From: Streptomyces sp. NBC_01717
GTDB taxonomy: Bacteria > Actinomycetota > Actinomycetes > Streptomycetales > Streptomycetaceae
Assembly: GCF_036248255.1 (NCBI RefSeq)
Contig: NZ_CP109178.1
Span: 186,001-250,000, forward strand
Direction of reading: 5' to 3'
DNA length: 64,000 bases
The notes under the pieces are model-generated. The model was not told the DNA's origin, ran no database searches, and was given only the letters and a program-made list of their open reading frames with translations. Below are positions 45,060 to 54,029 of this stretch, piece by piece. A program made the translations under genes and the position numbers. The stretch's first letter is position 1, and the number at the start of each line of letters is the position of its first letter.

Positions 45060-46265
45060 TCAGTGACCTGCAAGGGCGTCCTCTGATTCCACGACCTGCG
45101 CCAGCAATCCGTAGTACTGACTGGTGCGGCTCTCGAAATCCGCCCGTGCTGACAGGCCGAGGTTCCGGTCGTCCGGTACGCGCAGCAGGTCGACAGATGT
45201 CTGGGCGAAACGGGCGGGGAGTCCTTCTTGTTCGGCGATGGCCATGAGGGAGCGCAGCTCTATGACGGCGGAGCGGGCGTTCTCGCGCTGTTCCCGTCCG
45301 GCGCGCAGCATGCTCAAGTACCCGGATGCGGGTTCGGCCTCAGTGAGGACCCGTTCGAGCTCGCCGGCGAGTTCCTCGCCGGCGCGTGCGGTCTGGTGGG
45401 CCTCGCCCCCGGCTTCCAGCAGGACTTGCAGCGCGACGAGCAGGGCGACGGTGTGCGGTCCGGGGACGACGGAATCGACGCGCACCAACAGGGTGGCCTC
45501 CATGTTGTCGGCAAGGCGCCGGGCGGCATTGTAGGCGTGTTCGGCCGACCTGCGGTCCATGCCCATGTGCCCCAGACCCGGCACTCCGGCGTCGAGTACA
45601 TCGCGCGCGGTGCGGGCGCCGGCCGCCTCTACATCCTGCACCGCCCGGCTGACCGACGCTTCCTTGAACAGTCGCGCGACGGGGACGGCGCTCAGCTTCG
45701 CGTCGATCTGCTCGCGGCGCAGCGCGGTCCACGTCACGCGCACGGCGTCGCGAGCCTGTGCGTGGTCCCGGGCTACCTGGTCGGCGACCTCGTACAACTT
45801 CCGTGCCCTTGCCACGGTGTTGGGGCGTACGCCGGCCAGGCGTATCGAGGCGCGGCTGTTCCCCCCGATGAGGCCGACGGCGATCAGGGCCAGTCCGATC
45901 AGCACGAGCACGTCGGACAGGCCGTAGGGCTCCTTCTCCTCGAGCGACGGCTCCAGGTCGCCCTTGTGCTGGCCTTCGGTGAACATGAAGGCGCTGTCCC
46001 AGCCGTACCCCGTGTCCTCGTCGTAGTTCGGTGGCTTGAGCAACGCATCGCGGTCCGGATCGCACTGGTAGGCGGTCTCACGCCAGCGGCCCCCGTCGCT
46101 GTACGGGTCCTTCCAGCGAACCGTGCACCGGCCGTCAGGCTTCTCGCTGGTCACAGTGAGGTCGACCTGCCGCGTCTCGGGATACGACGCGTAGAGGTAC
46201 GCCGACCAACCGAACAGCAAAACGCCGAGCGTCAGTACCCAGCGAAAGAACGGCCGGTGCCGCAT
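45060..46265 (-). CDS. Two-TM membrane protein of unknown function
   Basis: This 401-residue protein starts at ATG 46265 after GGGGGAGA. One transmembrane helix near residues 8-26 (WVLTLGVLLFGWSAYLYAS) is followed by an extracytoplasmic loop with two Cys (GRCTVRW, AYQCDP), then a second helix (VLVLIGLALIAVGLIGG). A long cytoplasmic, largely helical region comes next. A segment GVPGLGHMGMDRRSAEHAYNAARRLADN resembles a helix-hairpin-helix. No catalytic motif is recognised. It may scaffold or sense at the membrane; that is a guess. The neighbouring gene at 46789 also encodes a membrane protein of unknown function on the same strand. Confidence 0.65.
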   Translation of the reverse strand: MRHRPFFRWVLTLGVLLFGWSAYLYASYPETRQVDLTVTSEKPDGRCTVRWKDPYSDGGRWRETAYQCDPDRDALLKPPNYDEDTGYGWDSAFMFTEGQHKGDLEPSLEEKEPYGLSDVLVLIGLALIAVGLIGGNSRASIRLAGVRPNTVARARKLYEVADQVARDHAQARDAVRVTWTALRREQIDAKLSAVPVARLFKEASVSRAVQDVEAAGARTARDVLDAGVPGLGHMGMDRRSAEHAYNAARRLADNMEATLLVRVDSVVPGPHTVALLVALQVLLEAGGEAHQTARAGEELAGELERVLTEAEPASGYLSMLRAGREQRENARSAVIELRSLMAIAEQEGLPARFAQTSVDLLRVPDDRNLGLSARADFESRTSQYYGLLAQVVESEDALAGH

Positions 46266-46788
46266 AGTGTCTCCCCCTCGTCCCCCGGCCGACCTCGCAC
46301 CCCGACCGCTGCCTGGCCAGCCCGAGTTCATGGTCTGCCTGCACGGCACCTTTGCTCAAGCCTTCAACGGTCTCTCTTGCGCGACGACCGCTACGCCTCA
46401 CCCCGGTCATCGCGGACCCGCAGAACCCCACGATCGACCAGATCAGCGCCATCATTCCGCTCCGCGAGCCACCTATCGCGCACACGGGCCGGCTATCAGA
46501 GGGGCCAACTATCGCGCTCAGTAACAATAATGTGACTGAGCGTTGCACTTGGCCCGTCTGGCCAAGTAGGTGCTCTGTGACTGACCCGGTCGACCGCCGC
46601 GCGGGGCGCGGCAATGCGAGAGGCAAGCGGTCCACGCACGGTGCGCAGGGGGAGCAGGGCGTGGTCATCCTCGGGACGGGCCGCTGCCGGAGCGTTGTAC
46701 GGCGGCCCACCGAATGTGTGTGACTGGGCACGTAGTTGGCCAAGATGAGCACCGCAGTCTCGCCTTGGGCCTCAAGGTAGGACCTTTG
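46266..46788. other. Intergenic region with an 8-bp inverted repeat
   Basis: The perfect arms CGCTCAGT (46515-46522) and ACTGAGCG (46535-46542) lie about 250 bases upstream of the membrane protein start. A second small hairpin CTTGGCC/GGCCAAG is at 46548-46566. No gene is supported. Confidence 0.4.
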
Positions 46789-47775
46789 TCAGGCCCTCAC
46801 CCCGGGCTTGGCCCAGTAGCCGTGGGTGATCACCTTTTCCTGCATCAGCCTTTCCAGCTCCGTGTTCGACAGCGGGTGCAGCGTGTTCAGGAGGCGGTGC
46901 AGGCCGGGTTCGTCGAAAAACTGGCTGGTGACCTCGACCTCCGCGTCGTGGTGGCGGCGGGTGAGGGTGATGTCGCGGGTACCGCCGGGGAGGCGGCGGA
47001 TCATACGCATCTCGCCGTGCACGTCCACCGTGCAGGTCACGCTCTTCTCCACGAGTTTTGGGCATCGTGGTGTCTGCGTGAGCGATGGACGCACCACGAG
47101 GCCCACGTACCCCAACTCGTATCCCTCCCGGACAGGGTGGTATTCGACGCTGAAGTAGGCGGGCCCGACCACGGCACGGGACAGCCGCATTCCACGCGGC
47201 GGAGCGCCCAGATACATCAGTTCCGGATGCTCCCGGTAGCGCGCGATCTCCGCCGCGTGTCGGCGCTGCTGTGCCTGCACCGGGCCGATGGAGCCCCCGT
47301 AGACCACGCCGGCCGCCAGCACTGCCACCGCCCCGAGCCGTACCCACCGGCTTGGCACGAAGAACGCCGCGGCGACGGCGTACGGCACCCCCGTCAGCGC
47401 GACCCGGGTGCCGGCACTCCCCAGGTCCACGTCCCCGCCGTAGGCGGCCAGGCCCGCCAGGACGCCGAGCGTGCCGAGGGCGAAGACCACGGCAGCCCAG
47501 CCGATCCGCCGGCGCACCGAGCCACACAGCGGCACCACGGTCCTCGCCGGTATGCCCGCGATGGCCAGCAGGCCGACCATCAGCGGCACGCCCAAGGCCA
47601 GGACCGGCACCGCCGCCCCGGCACCGCCGCCCCAGGCCGTCACCACCAACTCGAAGCCGAGCACAGGCATCGCGGCCGTCATCGTCGCCCAGACCAGCAA
47701 GAGATGCAGGGCCGTCAGCGTCCCTCTGCCACTTGTCATGCCGCGGAGCCTGCCAGCCCGCCTCCTGACGCACAT
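46789..47775 (-). CDS. Multi-pass membrane protein of unknown function
   Basis: This 328-residue protein starts at ATG 47775, which has a strong GGAG six bases upstream. At least four or five hydrophobic segments fill residues 15-175 (LHLLLVWATMTAAMPVLGFEL, VPVLALGVPLMVGLLAIAG, WAAVVFALGTLGVLAGLAAY, VPYAVAAAFFV, LGAVAVLAAGVVYGG). A soluble C-terminal domain of about 150 residues follows, with two Cys (RCPKL, VTCTVD) and GEMRMIRRLPGGTRDITLTRR. The architecture suggests an actinomycete membrane sensor-like or structural protein; no enzymatic motif is seen. Confidence 0.68.
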   Translation of the reverse strand: MCVRRRAGRLRGMTSGRGTLTALHLLLVWATMTAAMPVLGFELVVTAWGGGAGAAVPVLALGVPLMVGLLAIAGIPARTVVPLCGSVRRRIGWAAVVFALGTLGVLAGLAAYGGDVDLGSAGTRVALTGVPYAVAAAFFVPSRWVRLGAVAVLAAGVVYGGSIGPVQAQQRRHAAEIARYREHPELMYLGAPPRGMRLSRAVVGPAYFSVEYHPVREGYELGYVGLVVRPSLTQTPRCPKLVEKSVTCTVDVHGEMRMIRRLPGGTRDITLTRRHHDAEVEVTSQFFDEPGLHRLLNTLHPLSNTELERLMQEKVITHGYWAKPGVRA

Positions 47776-48111
47776 GAGTTCTCCTACTCAGTACGTCCTC
47801 TCCCACCCTCCACCGGAAGGTGCTCATCCGCCCTCGCCGAACCGAAGCTGGAAACGACCACTGCGAAGGGGCACTGTCAGTCCGTCAATCAACGCTGTTT
47901 GTCGATGAGTACGGCAGGCGACTGGAGTGGAGGCCGGGTTCAGGTGGCCACTACCGGCTGGCCGTTCGGCAGCGGTTCGCTGTCCTGGCTGATTGAGGCC
48001 GGCAGCGGCAGGGATCTCGCCTATGGGCTATGAGCGTCACGCACCGCGCGTCACGACTGCGATCTTGCTCGCTGGGTCGGCTGAGAGACGGGTAAGGCCA
48101 CCGCTGATCAT
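47776..48111. other. Intergenic region, nothing recognised
   Basis: About 330 bases between the membrane protein gene and an IS701 remnant hold no supported gene or clear regulatory site. Confidence 0.35.
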
Positions 48112-48365
48112 CGGTGTGTGAAGCCTGAAGATCTTGCGGTGGCGGCGGGTCGCGGCATGGACCCTGCCCGCTGGCAGGAGGCGCTCGAGGTCCTGATGGG
48201 CCGGATAGCAGGTCGGTTCACGCGAGTCGAACCCCGGCGCCGGGTGATGGACTTGGCGCGGGGGCTGCTGTCGGACCTGCCACGCAAGAATTGCTGAACG
48301 ATCACCGAGTGGGCCGGGGAGGCCAGTCCGGACGGCATGCGTGACGACGTGCGTCAGTACTGGAG
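48112..48365 (+). pseudogene. N-terminal remnant of an IS701-family transposase
   Basis: DPARWQEALEVLMGRIAGRFTRVEPRRRVMDLARGLLSDLPRKNC is followed by an in-frame TGA where a Trp codon is expected, then TITEWAGEASPDGM and DDVRQY. This matches the first about 85 residues of IS701 transposases. The rest is absent. Confidence 0.65.
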
Positions 48366-48479
48366 CATCCGCACGATCTACGTCCTGCCCAAGTGTGTGC
48401 GCAACGAACTTGGGCTGGATCACTGAGATCTGCCGCACGCATGGTCGCCCAGGCGCCGAGGAGTTACTGGGCCGCGCGA

Positions 48480-48851
48480 TCACTGCGCCTCTATCGTCCG
48501 GATGTCGTCCAGGTGGTCCTCGACCCAGTACCTGAGACCGGCGAGTGGCTCGGCGACACTGTGACCGAGCTCCGTCAGCTCGTACTCGACATGCAGGGGA
48601 ACGGCCGGGTAGACGGTCCGGGTGATGAAGCCCTTGTCCTCCAGACGACGCAGGGTGTTGGTCAGAACCTTCGGACTGACACCGTCCAGGCGCCGCTGCA
48701 GGGCCCCGAAGCGCTGGGCCCCTTCCTCCATCGCGCCGATCGCCAGCGCGGACCACTTGTTCGCCAGTAGGTCGAGTACATCGCGGCACGGGCACTGGGC
48801 CGCGTACACATCGTGAACATCGTGCCGATCCGTCGCACAGCTCATAGTCAT
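48480..48851 (-). CDS. HxlR-family winged-helix regulator
   Basis: This 123-residue protein has the HxlR sensor Cys region (QCPCRDVLDLLANKWSALAIGAM, two Cys) and winged helix (RRLDGVSPKVLTNTLRRLEDKGFITRTVYPAVPLHVEYELTELG). Such proteins (YodB, QorR, HypR types) respond to quinones, diamide or other thiol-reactive agents. It is divergent from a quinone-oxidoreductase-like gene at 48995 with 143 bases between. The intergenic palindromes support autoregulation and control of that gene, the same logic as QorR/qor pairs. Confidence 0.9.
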   Translation of the reverse strand: MTMSCATDRHDVHDVYAAQCPCRDVLDLLANKWSALAIGAMEEGAQRFGALQRRLDGVSPKVLTNTLRRLEDKGFITRTVYPAVPLHVEYELTELGHSVAEPLAGLRYWVEDHLDDIRTIEAQ

Positions 48852-48889
48852 GACTGAGCCAACCTCTCCCTCACGTGGTTACTTCCCAA

Positions 48890-48934
48890 AGGAAAGTACT
48901 TGCCCTTGCAGGTTACTACCACCCCCTAGGTAGT
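48890..48934. promoter_or_regulatory. HxlR-type operators between the regulator and oxidoreductase genes
   Basis: ACTACC (48915-48920) and GGTAGT (48929-48934) form a perfect 6-bp inverted repeat with an 8-base spacer. Just to the left, ACTTCC and GGAAAGT form a second, imperfect one. Paired sites like these are common for HxlR/QorR regulators. The assignment is by position and symmetry only. Confidence 0.5.
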
Positions 48935-48994
48935 TTCGACAGTGTGATCAACCACCCCGCTCGCGGGGCTGAACCAAGTAAGGGAAGAAGCATC

Positions 48995-49963
48995 ATGAGC
49001 ACACCCACAATGCGCGCCATCAGCCAGGACCGGTTCGGAGGCCCCGAGGTTCTGCGGCTCGTGACGGTGCCCCGTCCCGAGCCGCTGCCCACCGAGGTGC
49101 TGGTGCGGGTTGTCGCCGCTGGGGTCAATCCGGTCGACTACAAGACCCGCGAAGGCGGCGGCATGGCCGGTGTCCTGGGCGACCCCCCGTTCGTGCTCGG
49201 CTGGGACGTCTCCGGCGTCGTGGAAAAGGTCGGCTTCGGCGTTCACACACTCAACGTCGGCGACGAGGTGTACGGCATGCCGTGGTTCCCGCGCCCGGCC
49301 AACGCCTACGCAGAGTATGTGACCGCGCCCGCCCGGCAGTTCGCCCGCAAGCCGGCCACCATCAGCCACGACCAGGCCGCCGCCGTTCCGCTGGCGGCGC
49401 TCACCGCGTGGCAGACCCTAGTCGACGCCGCCCATGTCGAGGCGGGCCAGCGGGTGCTCATCCACGCCGCAGCCGGCGGCGTCGGCCACTTCGCCGTCCA
49501 GTTCGCCCACCACCTGGGCGCCCACGTGATCGGAACCGCCAGCTACGCCAAGCACGATTGGCTGCGCAAGCTCGGCGCCGACGAGCTCGTCGACTACAGT
49601 GCGGCGCGCTTCGAGGACGCAATCAGCGACGTCGACGTCGTCATCGACCTCGTCGGCGACGACCACGACCACACCAGCACCCGCTCGCTGGACACCCTGC
49701 GCCCCGGCGGCCTACTGGTCGCCGTCCCCTCCGGCGTCTCCACCGAACTGCTGGACCACGCCGAGGCACGCGGCCTGCGGGCCAACGCATACCTCGTCGA
49801 GCCGGACGGGCACGCACTGGGCCAGATCGCGGAGCTCATCGACGCCGGCGCCGTCTCTGTCGAGATCGAGGAGGTCTTCCCCCTGGAGAGGGCCGACGAC
49901 GCCCACCGCCGCGGCGAATCGGGACGCACCCGCGGCAAGCTCGTCCTGCACATCGCCGACTGA
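48995..49963 (+). CDS. NADP-dependent quinone oxidoreductase-like protein (zinc-free MDR)
   Basis: This 322-residue medium-chain reductase has the GroES-like start (MRAISQDRFGGPEVLRLV, VRVVAAGVNPVDYKTREG), LGWDVSGVVEKVG and the nucleotide-binding motif HAAAGGVGHFAVQFA. The zinc ligands of alcohol dehydrogenases are absent, as in quinone oxidoreductases and crotonyl-CoA/enone reductases. The start at ATG 48995 follows AAGGGAAG. The divergent HxlR gene points to induction by quinones or other electrophiles. Confidence 0.9.
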   Translation: MSTPTMRAISQDRFGGPEVLRLVTVPRPEPLPTEVLVRVVAAGVNPVDYKTREGGGMAGVLGDPPFVLGWDVSGVVEKVGFGVHTLNVGDEVYGMPWFPRPANAYAEYVTAPARQFARKPATISHDQAAAVPLAALTAWQTLVDAAHVEAGQRVLIHAAAGGVGHFAVQFAHHLGAHVIGTASYAKHDWLRKLGADELVDYSAARFEDAISDVDVVIDLVGDDHDHTSTRSLDTLRPGGLLVAVPSGVSTELLDHAEARGLRANAYLVEPDGHALGQIAELIDAGAVSVEIEEVFPLERADDAHRRGESGRTRGKLVLHIAD

Positions 49964-50189
49964 CTCCTACCACCCACCACGGAAAGCGCCGCCCCGGTTG
50001 GGCTTCGGGAAGGTGGCACATGCGCACCCACGAGGTGCGCTCGACAAGGGGCGCGCGTTCCGTGGCCGTCGGTCGTCCAAGGCGGGCTGAGCCCGTCGGC
50101 GCGGGCGATGGTCCCACCCCAGCCCCCAGGACCGGCGCGTGAAGGCCGGCATCACTCGGAGGCGGCCAACCCGGTCGCCGTACCGGGTC

Positions 50190-50740
50190 AGCTGCGGCGA
50201 CGGAACAGGGCGCGGCGAGGCTTGCCCGGCTCCTGGTCGTGGTCGTCCTCCGGCTTGGGGATACGGCGGCCTGGACGCCGGCGGCTTCGGCGGCAGCTTC
50301 CCTGCCGGCGAGGTAGTGGTCGTAGCAGTTGTGGCACATGGACGGGATTGCCGACCTCCCAGGCGTACCCGGGTGTGGTGGTCTCCTCCCATCGCTGGTC
50401 GGTGAACTTCTCACTACACCGCGTGCACACCGGCCGCTGCGCCTCCCGCTCAGCGGCCCGCCGCTGCTCCTCTTCCGCTTGGGCCTGCGTGGCCGGGCGG
50501 CGGTAGAGGGCGTCGCCGTCGGGGTTGTCGAGCGCGGCCGTCAGCGTCTGCTCGTCCTCGCGCCCCAGGAGGCGGGCGCCGGGGTCGGTCGACGCCGGCG
50601 GCCACGACGGTCTCGGCCAGCCACGCGTTGTCCCGCTCGATGCGCGCTTCCAGCACCCTCTCCGCGAGGCCGTCTCTGGAGGCGCCCTCCCGGGGCCGCA
50701 CGGCGGGCCTCTGACGGCGCGATCTTTGAAGTCCCCACTC
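50190..50740 (-). pseudogene. Frameshifted gene with a Cys4-type motif, function unknown
   Basis: Pieces in different frames of the minus strand read LAERVLEARIERDNAWLAETVVAAGVD, then DPGARLLGREDEQTLTAALDNPDGDALYRRP, then PVCTRCSEKFTDQRWEETTTPGYAWEVGNPV, then MCHNCYDHYLAGREAAAEAAG. Together they suggest a protein of 170-200 residues with a CxxC...CxxC zinc-binding motif. At least two frameshifts interrupt it. I do not recognise the function; similar short CTRC/CxxC proteins occur in Streptomyces accessory regions. Confidence 0.45.
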
Positions 50741-50891
50741 GCCCTTAGCCCCAGTCGATTGCGGGCTCAGCGAAGAGGCACATCCCCACAACCAGGCCAA
50801 CTGTGGCATGCATCACATCGATCTCATGTCACGGACCGGCTCGCTGCCTCCATCCACTGGTCGTCAACAGCGAGTGCAGGAAGGCAAAGCG

Positions 50892-52103
50892 ATGAACGCA
50901 CGGCACGAAACCGGCACGGCGACCACCACCCACCGCGTTCTGATCCTGGGCGCGGGTTACGCGGGCATGTCCGCGGCCATACAGCTCGCGCGCCGGGTCA
51001 AGCGGCGCGACGACGTGCAGGTGACCCTGGTGAACGCACAGGAGCGGTTCACCGAGCGGCTGCGGCTGCACATGACGGCGACCGGGCAGCAGCTCGCCGA
51101 GCTGAGCATTCCGGAGCTGCTGGAGGGGACGGGCGCACGGTTCGTGCGTGGCTGGGTGACGGCGGTGGATGCGGACGCACGGACGGTGCGGATCGACGAC
51201 GACCGGGTCCTGCACTACGACACGCTGGTGTTCGGCTTGGGCAGCATGGCCGATACCACTGCGGTGCCGGGCGTCGACGACCACGCGTACACCCTCAACG
51301 GTCCCAAAGACGCCGAGGTGCTGGCCGACCGGCTGGCGCTGCTCGGCAACGGCACGGTGGTGGTCGCCGGCAGCGGGCTGACCGGCGTCGAGTCGGCCGC
51401 GGAGATCGCCGAGCGGCACCCGGAGCTGAACGTCGTACTGCTGGGCCGGGACGAACCCGGTGCGGCCATGAACCCGAAGGCCAGGACGTATCTGCAGTCG
51501 GCGCTCGACCGCCTCGGCGTCCAGGTGCGCAGCGGCGTCGAGGTGGTGAAGGCGCTGCCCGGGTCGGTAGAACTGGCGGGCGGGGAGAGCCTCGCCGCCG
51601 ATGTCGTCCTGTGGACGAGCGGTACGCGGGTGCCGCAGCTGGCAGCAGCCGCCGGACTGGCCGTCGACGAGCACGGCCGTATCGTCACCGACACCGTGCT
51701 GCGTTCGGTGTCGCACCCCGACGTGTACGCCATCGGTGACGCCGCGGCGATCCGCCAGGGTTACGGCGTCATGCACGGCACCTGCCAGGGCGGGATGCCG
51801 ACCGGGGTGCACGCCGCGCTGTCGATCATCCGCACACTGAAGGGCAAGCAGTCCAAGCCGTTCCGCTTCGGCTACTACCACACGCCGGTGAGCCTGGGCC
51901 GGCACGACGCGGTCGTGCAGTTCACCCGCCCCGACGACAGCCCGCGACGCATTCATCTGACCGGTCGGATGGCGGTCCGGTATAAGGAAACGGTGACCGC
52001 CTCGCCCTGGCCGACCTTCGGCCGTATGAAGAAGATGCCCGCCTCGGGCGCGTTCTGGCCGCACGGCGGCCGCTTCACCCGCGTCGCCGACGGTGCCCAG
52101 TGA
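50892..52103 (+). CDS. FAD-dependent NAD(P)-disulfide-type oxidoreductase (NDH-2-like)
   Basis: This 403-residue pyridine-nucleotide oxidoreductase has the FAD-binding GAGYAG at 20-25, a second Rossmann motif GSGLTG at 160-165, LWTSGTRVPQLAAAAGL and the C-terminal FAD motif VYAIGDAAAI. It resembles type II NADH dehydrogenases and nitrite-reductase-like flavoproteins but lacks a membrane anchor. The start follows GGAAGG. Its stop overlaps the GTG start of the ECF41 sigma factor gene (GTGA), so the two are translationally coupled. A second pair of the same kind lies at 58976-61278. Confidence 0.88.
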   Translation: MNARHETGTATTTHRVLILGAGYAGMSAAIQLARRVKRRDDVQVTLVNAQERFTERLRLHMTATGQQLAELSIPELLEGTGARFVRGWVTAVDADARTVRIDDDRVLHYDTLVFGLGSMADTTAVPGVDDHAYTLNGPKDAEVLADRLALLGNGTVVVAGSGLTGVESAAEIAERHPELNVVLLGRDEPGAAMNPKARTYLQSALDRLGVQVRSGVEVVKALPGSVELAGGESLAADVVLWTSGTRVPQLAAAAGLAVDEHGRIVTDTVLRSVSHPDVYAIGDAAAIRQGYGVMHGTCQGGMPTGVHAALSIIRTLKGKQSKPFRFGYYHTPVSLGRHDAVVQFTRPDDSPRRIHLTGRMAVRYKETVTASPWPTFGRMKKMPASGAFWPHGGRFTRVADGAQ

Positions 52104-53005
52104 GCACCGGCCAGCAAGTCTTTCACGAGCACCGCAGACTGCTGTTCTCGGTCGCCTACCGCGTCCTCGGCTCCGCGGCCGACGCCGAAGACGCGGTGCA
52201 GGACGCCTGGATCAAATGGTCGTCCACCGACCGCTCTCAAATCACCCAGCCCAAGGCCTACTTGACGCGGATCGTGTCCAATCTGGCACTGGAACACCTG
52301 CGTTCCGCCCGCCACAAGCGCGAGACCTACGTCGGCCCGTGGCTACCCGAACCCATCCTCACCAGCGGCGACACCACCGACACGGTCACGGACGCCGAGT
52401 CGGTATCGATGGCGATGCTCGTGGTACTGGAGACGCTGAGCCCGCTGGAGCGCGCAGTCTTCGTACTGAAGGAAGTCTTCGGCTTCAGCCACGCCGAGAT
52501 CGCGAAGATGGTGGAACGGTCCGAGGCGGCGGTACGACAGGCCGCACACCGCGCGCGTGAGCACGTACGGGCCCGGAGGCCCCGCTTTGCCGCCGACCGC
52601 TCTCAGCAGCGCAAAGTAACCGAGCGATTCTTCGCCGCAACTACCGGTGGTGACATCAACACCCTGATGGAGCTGTTGTCGCCCGACGTCACCCTGTGGA
52701 CCGACGGCGGCGGCAAGGTCCGTCAAGCGCTCAAGCCGGTCGTGGGAGCGCAGACGGTGGCCTCGTGGTTCGCGGCCATCAGCACGGTCACCTACCAGGG
52801 CGTCCAGCCCGCCGACATGCGCGCCGAGCTCGTCGAGATCAACGGCGGCCCAGGCATGGTGTTCAGCGCCCCGGACCGGGTGATCGCCACCGTCACCTTC
52901 GACTTCGACGCCGACGGCCGTATCACCGCCATCCACAACGTCGCCAACCCCGACAAACTCCACGCCATCACCAACCGCACCACCCACGACGTCGCGACGC
53001 GGTGA
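52100..53005 (+). CDS. ECF41-type RNA polymerase sigma factor (SigJ-like)
   Basis: This 301-residue sigma factor has region 2 (FHEHRRLLFSVAYRVLGSAADAEDAVQDAWIKW), region 4 (LSPLERAVFVLKEVFGFSHAEIAKMVERSEAAVRQAAHRAR) and the SnoaL-like C-terminal extension that defines ECF41. All three signature motifs are present: WLPEP at 81-85, DGGGK at 202-206 and NPDKL at 283-287. In this group the C-terminal domain both restrains and activates the factor; no separate anti-sigma gene is needed. The usual target is an adjacent COE-type gene. Here the partner is an FAD oxidoreductase, translationally coupled upstream. Confidence 0.92.
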   Translation: MSTGQQVFHEHRRLLFSVAYRVLGSAADAEDAVQDAWIKWSSTDRSQITQPKAYLTRIVSNLALEHLRSARHKRETYVGPWLPEPILTSGDTTDTVTDAESVSMAMLVVLETLSPLERAVFVLKEVFGFSHAEIAKMVERSEAAVRQAAHRAREHVRARRPRFAADRSQQRKVTERFFAATTGGDINTLMELLSPDVTLWTDGGGKVRQALKPVVGAQTVASWFAAISTVTYQGVQPADMRAELVEINGGPGMVFSAPDRVIATVTFDFDADGRITAIHNVANPDKLHAITNRTTHDVATR

Positions 53006-53179
53006 GCTTTGGGCGGGAACTACCGCTCGGCACCGAGGTGCAGCCGGCAGGTCTCCCTAGCCTCCGTCCTCACAAACGCGGCAGTGACGTCGCCGCGGGC
53101 CGCCGCGCCCCGGGCCCTGAACCAGGGGGTTCATGTTTCCGTGGCACTCTCGTGCATCCTCTGGCTCAGCTACGTGGTG

Positions 53180-53360
53180 AAGCGCTTGGCCGCCGGTACT
53201 TTCCATAGTCGTAGCCGCCGCCGGCCAGCAGGACGTCCGGCCGTCGGCACGGCCCGCCGACCCGTCCCGCTACCGCCGGGATCTTGTCCAGCGGAGGCAG
53301 GAGCTGGGTGACGTCGTTGCGGTTCCTGCCGGTCAGTGACACCGCGAGCGGGGAACTCCT
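53180..53360 (-). pseudogene. Central remnant of an IS5-type transposase
   Basis: VSLTGRNRNDVTQLLPPLDKIPAVAGRVGGPCRRPDVLLAGGGYDYGKYRR matches the middle of IS5-family transposases, where the second catalytic Asp lies in LLADGGYD. Here it is Gly. Both ends of the gene are missing. The surrounding 53006-53522 holds no other feature. Confidence 0.65.
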
Positions 53361-53522
53361 GGAAGGCAAAGGCCTCCTGGGGGATCCTGCGACGGGTCAT
53401 GAGCGCGCGGGGCAGATGGCCGGGCCGCGAACGGTGATGTGCCGTGCCGGTGCAGGGCGCCCGCTGGGTGCGGGCCATACCGGCCGCGGCTGGGCACGGC
53501 CGCTGTCGGCCCCGGGGTGGAG

Positions 53523-53894
53523 TCAGATGGCGAGTACGAGCGCCACGGCGGTGGCCGCAAAGAATGGGATAAGAACGACGGCGGCCAGGGCATTCCCCCG
53601 TGTCTCGGGGTTGGCGTAGTCGCCCACCTGAATGTGGTATCCCACTGCACCGATCATCATGAGGGCCATGCCGATGGCGGCCGCGATGCCCAGGGGCTGC
53701 CAGAAGAGTCCCACGATCAGGCCTACCGTGGCGGAGACCTCGGCCAGTCCAATGAAGCGGACGAGGCCGGCACTCAGCCCCATGTGCGACTGCAACCCGG
53801 CGGAGACGTCGCCCTTGAGGACCGTCTTGGGCGCACCCGCAGCCAGGGTCACGAGGGCCAGGAGCACGCTGAGGACGGCAGCGGTGACGTACAT
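53523..53894 (-). CDS. DoxX-like membrane protein
   Basis: This 123-residue protein has four transmembrane helices (AAVLSVLLALVTLAAGAPKTVL, LVRFIGLAEVSATVGLIVGLF, LGIAAAIGMALMMIGAVGYHI, GNALAAVVLIPFFAATAVALVLA), the DoxX/DoxD-like pattern with FIGLAEVSATVGLI. Some relatives form membrane oxidoreductase complexes that counter thiol or oxidative stress; others are quinol-oxidase subunits. ATG 53894 follows AAAGGAA. A palindrome CTTGAC-CT-GTCAAG at 53946-53959 lies about 50 bases upstream. The same site precedes the SnoaL/SDR operon, so both probably belong to the TetR regulon of the gene at 56278. Confidence 0.85.
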   Translation of the reverse strand: MYVTAAVLSVLLALVTLAAGAPKTVLKGDVSAGLQSHMGLSAGLVRFIGLAEVSATVGLIVGLFWQPLGIAAAIGMALMMIGAVGYHIQVGDYANPETRGNALAAVVLIPFFAATAVALVLAI

Positions 53895-53945
53895 GAGGTA
53901 GTTCCTTTCTTGCGGCCACGCCGGGATGGCGTGGTCCTGATAGTG

Positions 53946-53959
53946 CTTGACCTGTCAAG
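53946..53959. promoter_or_regulatory. Palindromic operator, copy 1
   Basis: CTTGAC-CT-GTCAAG lies about 50 bases upstream of the DoxX start. It matches the site at 56009-56022 in both 6-bp arms. The likely ligand is the TetR protein encoded at 56278. Confidence 0.6.
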
Positions 53960-54029
53960 GAGTAATTGGAAGGACATTGGGTGCGTCGCCGACCAAGCAG
54001 ACGAGCTATTCCTGCTCGCGGCCCCGCGG

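Noticed and set aside
50827..50865. TGTCACG and CGTC as an ECF41-type promoter for the first flavoprotein gene
   Set aside because: The spacing of 28 bases is too long. A closer CATC at 17 bases has a mismatch, and no matching pair was found before the second flavoprotein gene.
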